From: Sanguinoderma infundibulare
Lineage: Eukaryota > Basidiomycota > Agaricomycetes > Polyporales > Polyporaceae
NCBI GenBank assembly: GCA_032821775.1
Contig: JAVLRN010000008.1
Coordinates: forward strand, 2,418,001-2,482,000
DNA length: 64,000 nucleotides
Reading direction: 5' to 3'
Below are positions 1 through 12,730 of the stretch, one piece after another; positions within the stretch are counted from its first letter, which is position 1; every line of letters starts with the position of its first letter. Both the position numbers and the translations under genes were made by a program. A model generated the notes under the pieces. It ran no database searches. It was given only the letters and a program-made list of their open reading frames with translations, and was not told the DNA's origin.

Positions 1-28
1 TTCCACCACATACCAACACTCTTCCAGT

Positions 29-55
29 CACCACCACCACCACCACCACCACCAC
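29..55. repeat. (CAC)n trinucleotide run
   Basis: About nine CAC units lie in the presumed 5' leader just upstream of the first start codon at 101. This is a simple microsatellite with no evident function. Confidence 0.8.
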
Positions 56-100
56 TACCTATACCTTATCCCCTCATCACCACCTTCGCACTGAATCACG

Positions 101-2045
101 ATGTCATCTGCGACTCCCAAGAAGGCATCGGTACAGCCAGTGGCGAGTTTCCCGGTGGAGCTCCGGCAAATGATCATGGAAGACGGAAGGTTCGTAGACA
201 TACCCAAGGACCTCCTCCGTCAACCACCCCCCAAACCTTCCGAGTTCCTCTACTTCCAACATTACTACGAGTCTCCTCCCTCCGAATTCCGAAAGGACCT
301 CAAGGAATGCAAGACCACAGAGGACGCCATCAACCTCTTCGCCACCGAGTTCGAGAACATGCATGCCCTCATCTCCGGCTACATCAAGAGCCTTCTAGCC
401 GTCGTCGCGCAGTTCGACGACGACCTCAAAGAAGTGCGCGAAGAACAAGAGTCACTCCGGATAAACTTCCACTTCAACCGCCGTCAACTCGATTACGAAG
501 CCCAGATCCTCGGTCGGCTCACGTATGTACCCACACCTTCAAATCGAACTTGAACGGAGCGACTGACCTCCCCATGTAAAAGGCAAGGATACACCCTCCT
601 CAAGGAGAAGGTCGACCTCAAGATCAGCAAGGGCGCCAGCCTCAGCAAACTCCCCAAGGTCATCAAGCCCCAGAACTGGATCCTCAATCCAGTCGAAGAC
701 CCGCCAATGACGCCAGCGGAGAAGTCGACACGGGACAAGATAGCCGCACGCGCCATGCAGCACAAATACGAATGCTCTCTCGTTGAGGCAGCGGAAGCCA
801 GGGGCAAAGAGAAGCAGATGGTCGACGAGCTCGCCTTCCCTCAGCTTCGCTCTTCCTTGTCCTCCAAGAAAGGAAAGGGCGTCGACAGGGGGAGCTATGC
901 CGAGAGTTCTTCACGCACCCCCTTCGAGCCACGCGTCGTCGTGACAGTCGAAAAGCTCACAGAAGGGCTCGAGACGATGCGCGAGACGTTCCGCCGTGTC
1001 CAGGCGAAGACGGAACGCGAGTTGGAGGCCATGCGCTTCTATAGCACGGCGGCGAAGCAGGACATAATCGACTTTTGGATTCTCCAAGACCTCTTGGCCG
1101 ACAACACCGCTAAAGTTGGTAAAGAGACGAAGCATGTTCAGTACGTTCTCCATTATATGCTCTAATATACCAAAACTCACCGAACGGTCGACTGCAAGAC
1201 GTCAGCAGGCAGCCTATACCAACTGGGCTGAACGGCCGATTCAAGGAAACGGAGTCGCTACACACGCTTCCTCCGCTGCCAACGGCTCCTCCACACTACC
1301 CCCCTCGGTGAAGGGCTCGACGCCCGCTCACGCTTCGTCTTCATCTTCATCGATGCCCGCCCCATCCTCCTCTTCAAGTTCGTCTTCCCCAGAAGCCGCC
1401 GCTCCTCCATCAGCAAATGGCGTCCCCTCCAAAACCTCAGCGCCACAAGTCGTCACCCTCGGCTCGAACCCCCAAAACGCCCCAGTCCTCTCGGCCGGCT
1501 GCGCCTACGCCGTCTGCATCACGATGGAGCACAAAAAGCCTGTCGACGAGCTCACGCACGAAGAGGCGATCGCTCTGCTCAAGTCCCTCCCGCAGCGCCT
1601 CGAGTTCGTCCCGCAAGACGCCATCCAGGCCCTCGAGACTGACGAGGAGTTCGAAAAGCTGACGGAAAAGGAGGCGAAGGTCATGGATGCTCTGGACGGG
1701 TGGACGGACAAGTTCGAGGCTGGGCTTGGCGTGAACCTTCATCTCGACAGCGACTTCGTACTTCCCATCGTCCCCGAGACGCGGACGGAGTTCTACGAGG
1801 AGCGGGTCGAGGCCGCTGCACAGCCTGAGGGTGGGCCGTCCAAAAGTGGGGCCGCCGATGCAAGTTCGCCCATCAGGGATGCACGCTTGAACGGTGCAGC
1901 GACGGGTACTCCGTCAACCTCGAGGATGGTAGACGGGAAGAAGCAGTCGCAAAAGCGATCTAGAGAGTCCGCGACTGATGTCGATGCCGAGGGAGCGGGT
2001 CGCGAGACGCAGCCCAGAAAGCAGAGGCGAGTTGGCGACGCTTGA
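101..2045 (+). CDS. Unrecognised coiled-coil protein, 608 aa
   Basis: Three exons are inferred: 101-522, 583-1140 and 1199-2045. The introns (60 and 58 bp) have GTATGT and GTACGT donors, and both junctions keep the frame. The first two exons encode a Glu/Lys-rich, probably helical or coiled-coil region. A Ser/Ala/Pro-rich low-complexity linker follows. A second acidic-helical block (about residues 465-560) precedes a basic tail (KKQSQKR, RKQRR) that could be a nuclear signal. I do not recognise a family. The regular splicing and continuous frame support a real gene, but the function is unknown. The start at 101 is the first ATG of the frame after a CA-rich leader. Confidence 0.75.
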
Positions 2046-2284
2046 TTGAATATCTGAGTATAGCATGACAGTATACCCCATATAAACAGGGCCAAGTTCA
2101 TGTATCGTACTCGCCTATCGTTCTCCGCTCTTCTTGCTCTCTTTTCTCGCCGTCCATTTTCTTCGTGAGTCTCGGTCTTGTAAAGCGCATCTGCCGTTGT
2201 CAACCTTTGTCTCCTGCGCACACAGAGACTAGAGCGAATATCAATCAATCATGTCGCCAACTATTGTACAAAGGCGTGATGCCT

Positions 2285-3981
2285 TTACAGTCTCCACTTC
2301 CTCGTCCCCGGTTCTAACCTGTTGTTGCGTCGAACGTACATCATCCGGAGGCCAAGCACGGAGACTGCTCCGACGAGGAGGAAACCAGCGTTCGTGTAGT
2401 GACCGGTCGGGTACCCTGGCGCCTCGTTCGCCTTGTAAATGTAGACACCTGATACAATTCGCAAGATCAGAACCATGTCGCTTCGAAGAGCGAGCTCATA
2501 GAATCCTGCGCACCAATGATCTGGCCAATCTGGCCGATAGAGACGTTCAGAGGTACAGCGAGGGTCGCCGCGCCAGTGCTCCTCAGGTTCGCCGTCAACC
2601 AGCTCAGGAGAGGAGGTATGCAGGCGAACGCGAAGGACAGCGCGATGATGAAGAACACGTAGCGAAGCTTGAAGGATTCCGGAGGGAGAGCACCTGAAGA
2701 TACAGTATATACATGAGCGTCCTGGAAGACCTAGCAAAGCGAAAGGCTGTTTGCTCACCTTCGACCACGAAGCATGCGCCCGCAATCAACATCGAGATCG
2801 AGCAGCCAAACGTCCGCATCTCGTACCGATCCGACACCCACGCGACCGAGACGGTGATGACGAACGCGATCGCATACGGCGGGACGGTGAACAGCTGCGC
2901 GTCCAGACCCTTGTACCCCAACCCCGAGACGATCGTCGGCGAGAAAAGTGACATGCTCGAGAACGGCACCGAGATCGTGATGTACGTCAAGTAGTGCACG
3001 TACAGCCGGTAGTCGTGTAGCGTCTCATTCGCCTCCGCCCACGTGATGCGGTGGTGCCCCAGAGAGGCTACGCCCTCCAGCCGCGCAACAGCAAGTTCGC
3101 GCTCCGCCTGCGAAAGCCATGGCACGGTCTCCGGGTAGTCGGGGAAGAAACACCAGACGAGGATCGCGCCCGCGCACGATGGGGCCCCCTCGATAATGAA
3201 AAGGTAACGCCACGCCTCGATCCCGTGCGCACTGTTCAGCTGGCCGACTCCGTACGCTATCGCGCCGCCGAAGGCGCCTCCAAGGGTCGCGCTCGCGAGG
3301 ATAAGCGCGATGCGCAGCGCACGCTCCTCGGGACGGTACCAGAAAGTCAGGACGTAAACCATGCCGGGGAACAGGCCCGCCTCGAACATGCCCAACAAGA
3401 ACCGCACCGCGACGAGGCCGCCAAAGTTCTTGACGCCGCCGAGGATCATGGTCATCGCGCCCCACGAGAACATGAGGAACGCAATCCAACCTGACGGGCG
3501 AAACTTCTTGAGCATGTAGTTGGAAGGTGTCTCGAAGACGGTGTAGGAGACGAAGAAGATCATGAGCGCGATGAGGTACTGTTGATTGGACATGTTTAGC
3601 GTTTGCAGGAGGGAGTTTCCCATGTCGGCGTTGAGGATCTTCGCATTGCCCTGTTGCAATGGAATGCCGTTCGGATCATCGTGAACACGTTGCGACCTGC
3701 AAGACGCACTCACGATGTTTGACCGGTCAAGGGAGCATAACAAGTAAATGGCCATGGATGCTGGTACAATTCGCAAGTCGATACTTCGTATCAGCCTGAC
3801 AGAGGCTCATCAGTTAATTCTGCTAGTGGCGCGAACTGCATTTTGCTCACCTCCTTTCTGCCTCTATGTCCGGTGTGTACGTTGGACAGACTTCTGCTTC
3901 CTTGACGTCCTCCGACATGCAGACTCCCTGTTTCTCGACATCGTTAGACGCCGCTGAAGCGCGCCTGTCGTGGCTTGACAT
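2285..3981 (-). CDS. MFS transporter, anion:cation symporter (Dal5-like) family
   Basis: Reading leftward, five exons join in frame: 3851-3981, 3714-3795, 2759-3650, 2514-2693 and 2285-2448. They give 482 aa, the usual length for the family. Recognisable segments include SMAIYLLCSLDRSNIGNAK near the first helix, the MFEAGLFPGMVYVLTFWY stretch typical of fungal allantoate/vitamin/carboxylate permeases, a central cytoplasmic loop, and a C-terminal half ending with GLRMMYVRRNN. About twelve membrane helices are expected. The product should import a small organic anion across the plasma membrane; the substrate cannot be read from sequence. The short first exon was found by following the frame upstream through a 55-bp intron to the ATG at 3981. 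Exon 4 appears to change frame near 2510, but a 65-bp intron (2449-2513) restores it. Confidence 0.9.
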
Positions 3982-4059
3982 CGTCAGCGCTAGGTCGTGA
4001 GGGTCAGAGGTAGTGGCTGCTCACCGCGCACTTAAAGCACATTCCCCCCGGACCTATGC

Positions 4060-4065
4060 TTTATA
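4060..4065 (-). promoter_or_regulatory. TATA-like box of the MFS gene
   Basis: TATAAA on the minus strand lies about 80 bases upstream of the MFS start codon at 3981, a plausible core-promoter distance. Confidence 0.4.
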
Positions 4066-4081
4066 CCACGGACAACGTACG

Positions 4082-5625
4082 AGACCGCTAAACGTGGTCA
4101 TGAGACCCTGAGCGTGGTGGACATCCTTGAGACCGACCATCATCAGCTGTTCCATGCTGCTCTGCTAAAGTTATTGGCTCGCGCTTACGGTGCCTGCATG
4201 GTCACCCATGACCACGGACTTAACAATCATTCCGCCTCTGTCAGAGGTTCATCATATTCGCTCACCGCTATCTGTGGCCGGCCCGGGTGCGCATCTATGC
4301 ACATCAACATCTCCACTTAAATGTACAGACCATCCAATTCGAACTTCGACCCTGAGTTGCGGAAAGGAGGATGCTGGAACGCGAGTGAGTAGCCTGAGGA
4401 ACGGGACAAGAGGGGAGGACTGACCTTCAAGTCGCCCATCACAGATCCTAACGCTGGCCGACACGTATCAAGATAGCGTTGAAGGTCATGTATTTCTTCC
4501 ATTCCACAATGACATATGTTTGTCGACACAAAGGAAGAAGTGCGGAGTTTGACTCGGCTTTTAGACGTAGGTTCAGTACGAAATATTCAGGGATAGATGT
4601 AGAAGCCACAGCGCGCCTCCAGCCAAGTTGCCAGAGAACGACATGTAGAACGGGCATCATAGCTGCCTTTCCAATTATCACAAACTACACTGTGCCTTCT
4701 CATGGGTCGAGAACACTGAGAAGGGCGACTACATACACAATTGGGTGGTGGAGCAATGCAAGCAAAATTGAAAAAAAAAGTCTTCACTTGCGTGGATCAG
4801 GAAGGAGAATGGGACGGATATTGAAACCAACGCGTTGCAAGGAGTATAAACAGCTATTGGCGAACAACGTACCATGAGCTACGGTCTCCGGGTTATTGAC
4901 TTGGGTTTCTCGCTCGCAGTTGACCGCCGGCGATGCTCGAGGGAACCCGTCCTCCCCGACGAGCCACTATTTCCGACCTGCCCACAGACTTCGCGACGTG
5001 GATCGGGTACACCGGGCCAAAGGCTCGAAGATGATGCAGGTTCATGGGTTCTGTGATGAAGACGTAAGGTCGACGCGCATACATCGAGGGTGTTCGTGTT
5101 CCGTGCAGCTTCTCTTCTGATGAGTCGGGCAGAGGTCGTCGATCGTCCAGTTTAAAGCTGCGGGATGGCGGTCTCCCCGTGCCTCTTCCTTGTCCACCCT
5201 TTCCTCTCCGCCCTCAGCCTCGATATCTCGTCCGTTCGAAACAGGCGGGCTTGTCGCTGGCTCTTGAGAAGTTCCCACTCGCCTCGTCAGGGGTCGACCA
5301 TTTCGGCAGAGAAGGCACGAACAAGCTCGAGGGTCGCAATCACGCAAGGGAGGATGCAGAGGTGCGACGATAAGCTGCGGATAGCGTGGACAGGTGAGGT
5401 GGAGGGAGACAAGAAGAGTGAAGGCCAGCGGCGTCTCGGGCGCGGTGACGGGAGACGCGTGCCTCAGTGCCGTCATCGCTGCTTGCCCATTCTCCACGAC
5501 CAACGGCGGGCTGGAACGCCCTCGGAATAGGAGGTCGATATTGGCCCGTCACTGAGCGCATATATAACTGTCGGTGAGCCACGCCCACTCCGATATCGCC
5601 TCTCCCAACTGCTTCCGAGGCCGTC
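4082..5625. other. Intergenic, no supported gene
   Basis: Only short overlapping open frames on both strands, none with recognisable protein character or good splice partners. The right part (about 5100-5560) is GC-rich and open in several frames at once. It probably holds the promoter of the EOS1-like gene. Confidence 0.5.
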
Positions 5626-7240
5626 ATGTCGACTGTGCTGTCTGATACCGCATTCCAGCTGGACCCGCCGCCGTACGCACCTCCGATAGGTGTGCTGCTG
5701 ATCCCCGCGCCCGACTTTTTCGCCCAACCGCCTCTCGTTCGCACTTCCTCGTCTTCGTCTTCGGCTTCCAGGACCAACCGCGTCCGTTCCCCCGCCAGTC
5801 GTCAATTGATTCCGCTCCAGGCACGCCGGGCCAGCCCCAGTTCGCGTCTTTCCTCTCCTTCGTCCCCGGCCTCGCGTCTTCCCACGCCCCGACGCCGCTC
5901 GCACACCGTCAGCGACGCTTCGAACAATTCGCGGAACCCTCGCGCGCGACTACCCCGCCGGGCACCGCCTGTCAGTTACAGTGACATGAGCGCTCCGAGC
6001 AGCAGCCCCCCGCCGTACTCGCTCACCCCGCCCGAGGTGCACCCCATAAGCCCCGCGAGGCGCGCCTCGTCTTCACCTCATCTCCGCCTCTCCAACAACG
6101 TCCCCTCTGGGGCCCCGCTTCCGTCACAGTCTCGCCAGGCGTTCTCGGACCATGCGCGCTCGCAGAGGAGAGTCGGTCCCACTTCTGATGACGACGAGAC
6201 GTCCGGAGCCGAGACAGATGAAGGCGTCATGTTTCGAAGATCGCAGACGCTGAGCTTCGCGGACACCTTGAGGAACAGGCTGCTCGGCAAAGGGAAGGGA
6301 AGGGCGTTTGACGAACGCTGGTCGCGTCCGATTACCACCGCACCCGGCGCGCTGTGCGCCGGCGAGACGGAAACGGAGGGTGAAGATTCGGTACGTGCTC
6401 CTTCACCCCCGCCCCTTCATGCGCCGTTGCCCATGGTGAACGGATACCGCCAGCCAAGAAACCTGCCGACGACCCGTATCACCCGCTCGTCCCTATCACA
6501 GCAACTCGCGCTTCCACCACAAACGGCGTGGCTCGTGCCTATACTCTTTCAACTCTTCCGCCTGCTTGCGGTCGTACCGGCAGTGTTCGGGACATTATGG
6601 AACCTGTACCGCGTATTCAGGCCCCCAGACGGGCGCGTCGAGTGGCAGGTTGACTATGCCGTGAGCATGCTCTGGGTGCGTATCGCTTATCTACGCGACC
6701 TCGATATCCTCATTCACGCCTCTGTCAGTCCATCCTCACAGGATGGCAATGTCTGCAACTCACAACGGGGCTGCTCAAACGATGGCGAGTCTACTACTCG
6801 CCCGGAGCCACCCTCATCCGCCTCCTCGCGCTCCAAAGTACGTTTTCACCCTTCACCCCTTTCCTCAACTTCCCGTGAGCTGATCCCGTCGCGTACCTGC
6901 AGCCATCTGTTGGCCCGCGACGCACCTCACACTCACTATCCTCTCGCACGAGGTCCGCCCGCTGATCTGCTGGGCCGCGATCGGCACGACGACATGCTGC
7001 AGCCGCGCCGTCCAGCTCTGGGTAACGTCCAACATCGTTCCCATCCCGCCCCACTCCTCCCACTCTCACGCACACGGGCACGGGCACGCACAGGAGGATG
7101 CGGAGGAGCACATGCGCAAGGGGCGGCGGCGGCGCTGGGACTGGGCGCAGGTCGGCGTCAAGTGCGCGCTGCCGGCGGGGATCCTGTATGCGGTCATGGC
7201 GTGGGCGCTGTTGCTCAAGAGGGAGTTTCTGAGCAGCTGA
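5626..7240 (+). CDS. EOS1-type N-glycosylation membrane protein
   Basis: Three exons (5626-6675, 6729-6837, 6903-7240) give 498 aa. The N-terminal 280 residues are Ser/Pro/Arg-rich and disordered. The C-terminal part has several hydrophobic segments. Its core, with ICWPATHLTLTILSH, RPLICWAAIGTTTCCSR and AVQLWVTSNI, matches what I recall of the EOS1 family. Yeast Eos1 is an ER membrane protein linked to N-glycosylation and oxidative-stress tolerance. A His-rich loop (HSHAHGHGH) and a final membrane helix close the protein. Both introns are about 55-65 bp with GTGCGT and GTACGT donors. The continuous open frame past 6675 ends in unrelated sequence, so the spliced model is preferred. The long disordered N-terminus is typical of basidiomycete versions. 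The assignment rests on recall of the CW..IGTTTC..QLWVTSN signature. Confidence 0.75.
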
Positions 7241-7903
7241 TGACGCGTTGACGAGTGACTGCCACTGACTGGTGACTGAGGCGTGATTCGGGGATGCGGG
7301 TAATGCTCTGCTTGTGTTCGGTATGCTGTCATTATTTCCTCTATGGATGCCGGCCACGGGTGGTGGCAGTGTGTATGCCAAAAGAAACGCCAAATATCCG
7401 ACATATGCGACGGGCGACGTGACAAGCTCGGGCTGCTCTTCCAATGATCAGGTTGTGCACGGTCACGTTTTGCAACACGCGCTCCGGTGGCAGGGCAGAG
7501 GACGCCAGAGGTGTCAAATTATTAGATATATCTAAGGAATACTGATCTCCTCCTTCACCAATCTTCTGAAGGGATACACCACGACCACATTCATTATCTT
7601 CTAGCAGTCTTCGAGCACTTTAACCACTTGTAGGTCCTGGCAGTCCCGTGTCCAAATCTCAACGGCCCCAACCAGTCGGTCAATCAACAACCCAGCCAGT
7701 CAGAGGGATCCGGAGGTATGCTTTCCTTGAAGCTAGCTACCTGGCTCTGATCCATCATTGGCACAAACCCCAGCCCATCCAAGCCTTCAGAGCTCGAAAT
7801 TCTTCCTGCCTCAGGTGCGCGCGCACTTCTCTCTTCCGTCGCTTGCAGCACGCTCAGTCTCGGTTCCTATCCCGCCAGTTCCCCGGCCGCAACATCGCCC
7901 TCC
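7241..7903 (+). other. Intergenic and upstream region of the transcription factor
   Basis: No separate gene is supported. The frame of the following gene stays open upstream of its first chosen ATG (7904) for at least 50 bases (Ser/Pro-rich), so a further 5' exon in this stretch is possible. Confidence 0.45.
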
Positions 7904-10900
7904 ATGGTCGGGTCCCCGCCATCTTTCAACGACCCGAACCGAGCGATCGTCCCGGAGCGCTTCGATTACCAGCAGTGGGTCATGGCGCACTATCCACAGT
8001 CAGAGAGCGGGCAGGGGCAGTATGACTACGGGCCAGGGCAGGCGCAGGCATCCGATAACGCTCCGGCTACCACGGACGTCGGCGCCCAGGACGCGCATCA
8101 GCGCTCGTCATACAACTTCGTCGGCTACCAGCCGGACCAGTACTCGACCTCGACGACGTACACGCCGAACTCCGACTTGACCAACCTGCCGTCCTCTGTG
8201 TCGACTCCTTCGGTGCGTGGCACTGACGACGGACAAACTTATGCTCATTCCCCCTTGGCATCGCAGCAGGCGATACGACAGGCGCACGCGCCCTCGCGCT
8301 GGTACGCTTCCGTAAGCGGCACGCGGGGTGGCGATGGCAGCGGGCGAGACGGGGGCAGGCCCGCGAAGCGTGCGCGGGTGGACCCCTCGCAAGATACTGA
8401 GGGCGACGACAAGCCGCTGCAGGGCGCGCTACCCGCCCGACTGTGAGTGTTTCTCGGAATTCTGTCGCGTTCCCGACGCTGATAAAGTCATCTCTTGCGA
8501 TGCTTCCTTTGTCGTCCTGCCGCATGTGCGTAACACTTTCGTCCTGCACGCTTCGATTGCACGCCACGCTGCCGTCGATGCTATCTCCATCCTGTATTTT
8601 TGTGCGCTGTGACGGTGGACGTTCGGGCATCTTTCCGATTATTCGTGCCGCGTGGGCGTACTCGGTTCTCATTCGGTTATTTTGGACATTTTTGTAGTCC
8701 CGGGGCGTGCAAGCGTTGCAAGCAGCTCAAGGTACGTCTTCTCGCCGCACCCACAACGGCCAAAGCACGCGCACATTGCCCGTTTACGCAGCGTTCGTGG
8801 GTGGTGTCGGTTCGAACTTCGGAGGCTGACGAGTGTGCACGGCGGTGCGGCAGATGAGGTGCGAATTTCCCGTGGACGAGAACACGTGCAAGCGCTGCAA
8901 ATCAGACGGCCACCAGTGCATGTCAGAAGGCAGGAAATCCCAGGATGGGCCAAAGTGAGTCTCTATTTTCCCCTCTCGGCATTGACTCCCCCCTCTTGCG
9001 CCTTCTGTTTGTGTTCTCGAGGGACCAGTATTTAAAGCACGGGAAACAGCGGCGCGGAGGCGCGGTAGTTCACTCGCTCGTTCCTGATTTGTGACTCCGC
9101 CATGGTGTCCATGTCTGCCAACGGCTCCTCGGACGAGTCGTGGTCGTCGTTCGTCGATTTCCTCCTCCTTTGACGATTACTGTGACGGCGATGAACTGCT
9201 CGTTGACTGGGACGTCGTCCTTCGCAGATGGCACAGTAAACGAGAGAACCTTCCGGCGCAGATCCGCCAGAAGAATGCCATCATCGAATCGCTGCTCAAA
9301 CAGGTATATTCTCACCTTGTCCTATTCTGCAGCGCCGGCACAGGACCTGGCAGCGCGCTGCCGCCGCGGATGTATACTTATCCTTTTCGGAACGTCCGTG
9401 CACTAACGCTTCGCGTCCCAGGTTCACAACCCGTATTTGGCAACGCAGATGTCGATCGCGTCGTACCGGATGACGACGTCCCCGACGGATCAGAACCACC
9501 AGAACGTGCTCGCGTGGCTCGACCGGCTGCAGTCAAGCGTGCAGGCGGCCGGCACGTCGGGCGGCTTGGATGCGTTCAAGATGGACACACGCGTGGACGG
9601 CCTGAGCGACTCCTCGGACGAGGCGACGGAGAAGGGAAGCGTTGACCAGCCGGAGGACGACGAGCCGCTGAAGGACGCGGAAGGCGGGCCGACGGCGCTG
9701 CCGAACGAGACAGCCCCCATTGGGTTGCTTGCGAACCTTGCGCTGGACAACAAGCGGAGAAGCAGGAAGAAGGCACCGGCGAAGCCCAAAGAGGGCGAAT
9801 CGTCCGACGACGTTGTGAGTGGGCCATCTGCCGTGCGCGGGTCCGGATCGTTGACGGGCCATGGACCGGACAGGGTGTCGCGTGTGAAACATTCTTCGAC
9901 CCGGGCCCTGCATCCAACCTCGGACTCCGCGCGACGATGATCGAGAGCGTGAGCCCGCCGGAGATCCTGGTGCACGGACTGGTCACGCCAGACGACGTGG
10001 AGAAGCTTTTCAAAATGTGCGCGATATTTTTTCGTTGAATAGCGGAAACTGACCGTGACGGTTACTGCAGCTACTTCGAGCGAGTCAACCCGCATTGCGA
10101 CGTCCTCGACCCCGTCCTACACACGCCTGCTGCGACGTTCATTCGCTGCCCCTTCCTATTCACCGTCGGTTAGCATTTGCGCATTTACTGCACCGATCGG
10201 CCGTTTCTGAACAACATGACGCGCAGTGTGCGCGATCTCGTCAAGATACTATATGGAGAAGCCGGAGATCTACCCGATGGCGATGAACTTTGCCAAGCAC
10301 ACTGCCGCATCCGCGCTCGTGGACGGCTGGAAGTCCATTGAGTTCTCGCAGGCGTACATCCTCATGAGCTTGTATGGGGTCCCAGCGCGCCGCTGGGAGG
10401 AGGACCGAAGCTGGCTGTACACTGGGCTAGCGATACGGATCGCAACAGATCTGAACTTGCACGTCGTGTCGAACGTGAATCCGAGGACAGAGAAGCAGCA
10501 GAGGGAGATGGTGAACCAGATGCGAGTGTGGCTGCTGTGCTTCAACCTGGATCGGTCGACTGCCACACAGTTCGGGAAGCCTTCGACAATCAAGGAGGAC
10601 TAGTGAGTTTCTGGCGTTTCTGGCAGTGCCCTGTGGTCGTTAATGATCACCCTTTTGCACAGCACAATCCGCCATTCGGTGGAGTGGTACAAGTCGTCGA
10701 ACATGAATTCCCCGTTGGACATCGGCACGTCGGCCTATGTGCAGGTGCTCCGTATCGTATCGAACTTCCATGAGGCAATCTACTCCAATCCAGAGTCCCC
10801 GACTGGCTTGAACGAGGTAGGATCTTCCGTCCGCGTGCTGAAAGAATGCGGCTGAAGGACCGTTGTCCAGTATCTCGATTTTCGCTGTGCGATCCTTGAG

Positions 10901-12730
10901 CACGACGCGCAGCTCACTGCGAACTTCGAGGAGTGGAAGGAGCGCTTCAGGCGGGACTCCGACATGACAGGTCCATTATCGTTCAGCTTGAGTACTAGGT
11001 TTGAGGAGTTAATACATCTCTAGATCCTGCCCTTAAGTTCCGCGCCTCGCTCCTTCCATTGTAAGGTCTTCTCACTGCTTTCGTATGATGCTGGTGCTGA
11101 TCAATGGCTTTCATACCAGCGTCACCGGCTACTCAAGACTGGTCATGTTCTCGTTCGGCTTCCAGCAGGCATTCAGGCGCGGTTTCCAGCCTGAAGACCA
11201 CTTATACCTCGAGAAGGTCGGCATTCTACCCAGGATTGACGACTCGTTGTTCTGACCGCCTCGTAGTGCTACGAGGCCGCAACGACGGTCATCCTCACTT
11301 TGATCGAGTCGCTCATCCCGACTGGTTACATGCGCACGTCCCCCGATGGTCACTTCGTGTTCGCGTCCTTCGCGTCCGCGTTCTTGCTTAAGGTAAACGT
11401 GCAGCACTGCCTCTGTATGTATGTCTTCCATTGTGGCATGGTGGCTAATCGTTGCTCGTCCCGTCAGCTCCTACGTCCCGAGTTCTCCCGCTTCGTCCCG
11501 CGCGAGCGCCAGCAAGAAATCTTTGACCTCATCTCGCGCCTGATTGAGACGCTTGGCTCGCCCGACGTCGCCATCGACGAACGGCACGCACCCGCGCTGC
11601 ATTCGCGCTTCCTTCACGGGCTCCTCAAGAAGCACCGCCTCGACCTGGTGGTGAGTGCTCGTCCGTTCGATCAGCACCAGCTCCGTTCACAACCGCAGGC
11701 ACAGACGAGCAATCGCGCCGCTCTAGGTCGCGCCATGAGCGCTAACATAAGAAGCGCATTCCAACAAGCCTCGTCTGTCCAATTCGGCGCCCTCGGAGGA
11801 GGCAGCATCGCGGGCAGCAGTCCAGCCACATTTAGCGACTCGCCTTTCACGATTGGTGGGCCATCGACGCCTGCGTTCGAGATGGAGTCGGCGTACGCGA
11901 GCGAGAAAGGGTATACGACCAGGCCGGATGTGGTGGAGATATTCCAGTCCGGGGTCCAGCAGGACGACACTTGGGGACCGCTAGTGGCCCTGCAAAACCC
12001 GAACTACTGGAAGGACATGATGATGCCTGGGTATGTTGCCCCTTGTGTACTTGGTATGGCGTGTGCGTAGAGCTTAACGTTGGTGCTTGTGTATAGGTTC
12101 TCGTGGCCAGAGAGCCTGCCGTCGATGGAGGACCACGACATGGTACACGGGTTCAAAGAGTTCAAGACCGAGGAGTCGACGCCAACCCTTGTGAAACCAG
12201 ACACATTCAAGACAGAGGAGTCAACCCCATCCCTTGAGAAGCTAGAGACTGTCAAGACCGAGGAGTCAATACCAATTCTGGTGAAGCCAGATACTGTCAA
12301 GACCAAGGAGTCAACGTCAACCCTTGTGAAGCCGGATACTAGCGTGCGTGACGCGGCGGAGATGGCCCAGTCTGAGGAGCTAGCACAAGACGAGTCTCGG
12401 GGTCCGCTGATGGCGCTGCATAACCCGAACGCGATGGTGCCTGGGTACGTGGAGTTCCTTTTGATTCACTTTGTGCGTGTAGCAGCTGACTAGCTTCGCC
12501 CTGTGTGCAGCTCCATGTGGTCAGAGAGTTCCGCGGTCTTGATGCCGATGCCAGACGCTACCATACCAGATGTGCTAATGAGGGAGGCCCCGCCCTCGAT
12601 GCAAGATCACAGGATGTCGAACGGAGCTGATGACATGTTTAGTTACCAGATGGAGGGTCAAGTGAGTTCTCTCGAAGTCGCAGCATCACCTGTCAAACTG
12701 ATAGCGTCCAGCTTTCCCTCTTACTGTTAG
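7904..12730 (+). CDS. Zn2Cys6 fungal-specific transcription factor
   Basis: Many short introns are needed. Resolved exons: 7904-8442, 8698-8731, 8854-8954, 9228-9303, 9422-9814, 9874-10016, 10071-10168, 10227-10602 and 10663-10816, then several more to the end. The zinc cluster is split over exons 2 and 3 with spacing CX2CX6CX8CX2CX6C at about residues 184-213. A basic linker and a dimerisation helix (KNAIIESLLKQ) follow. The middle is a fungal-specific transcription factor domain, with stretches such as PPEILVHGLVTPDDVEKLF and RYYMEKPEIYPMA. The C-terminus carries four 15-residue repeats and a duplicated exon-intron unit. If the last GTGAGT (12662) is not used, the protein stops at 12730. 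If it is used, the frame continues into the HET frame at 12712. It resembles the agaricomycete PriB-like regulators, but that subfamily call is only a guess. The start codon is uncertain. Confidence 0.85.
12031..12096 (+). other. 66-bp intron, first copy of the duplicated exon-intron unit
   Basis: GTATGT donor and TATAG acceptor interrupt the glycine codon of ...MMMPG/FSWPES. The same position, phase and length recur at 12445-12510. Confidence 0.75.
12161..12340 (+). repeat. Four in-frame 45-bp tandem repeats
   Basis: Four consecutive 45-base units (starting at 12161, 12206, 12251 and 12296) encode diverged 15-residue repeats of the form [FV]KT[EK]EST[PS]TLVKPDT. They lie inside one exon of the transcription factor, in its probable regulatory tail. 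Confidence 0.9.
12445..12510 (+). other. 66-bp intron, second copy of the duplicated exon-intron unit
   Basis: GTACGT donor and TGCAG acceptor interrupt the glycine codon of ...NAMVPG/SMWSES. Length and phase equal those of the intron at 12031-12096. Confidence 0.75.

Noticed and set aside
2467..2520. Apparent frameshift in the MFS transporter
   Set aside because: A 65-bp GTGCGC...ATCAG intron (2449-2513) joins the IIG and VYIYKANEAPG segments exactly, so no mutation is needed.
9070..10095. Several minus-strand frames of 80-200 codons
   Set aside because: They lie opposite proven exons of the transcription factor and have no recognisable content.
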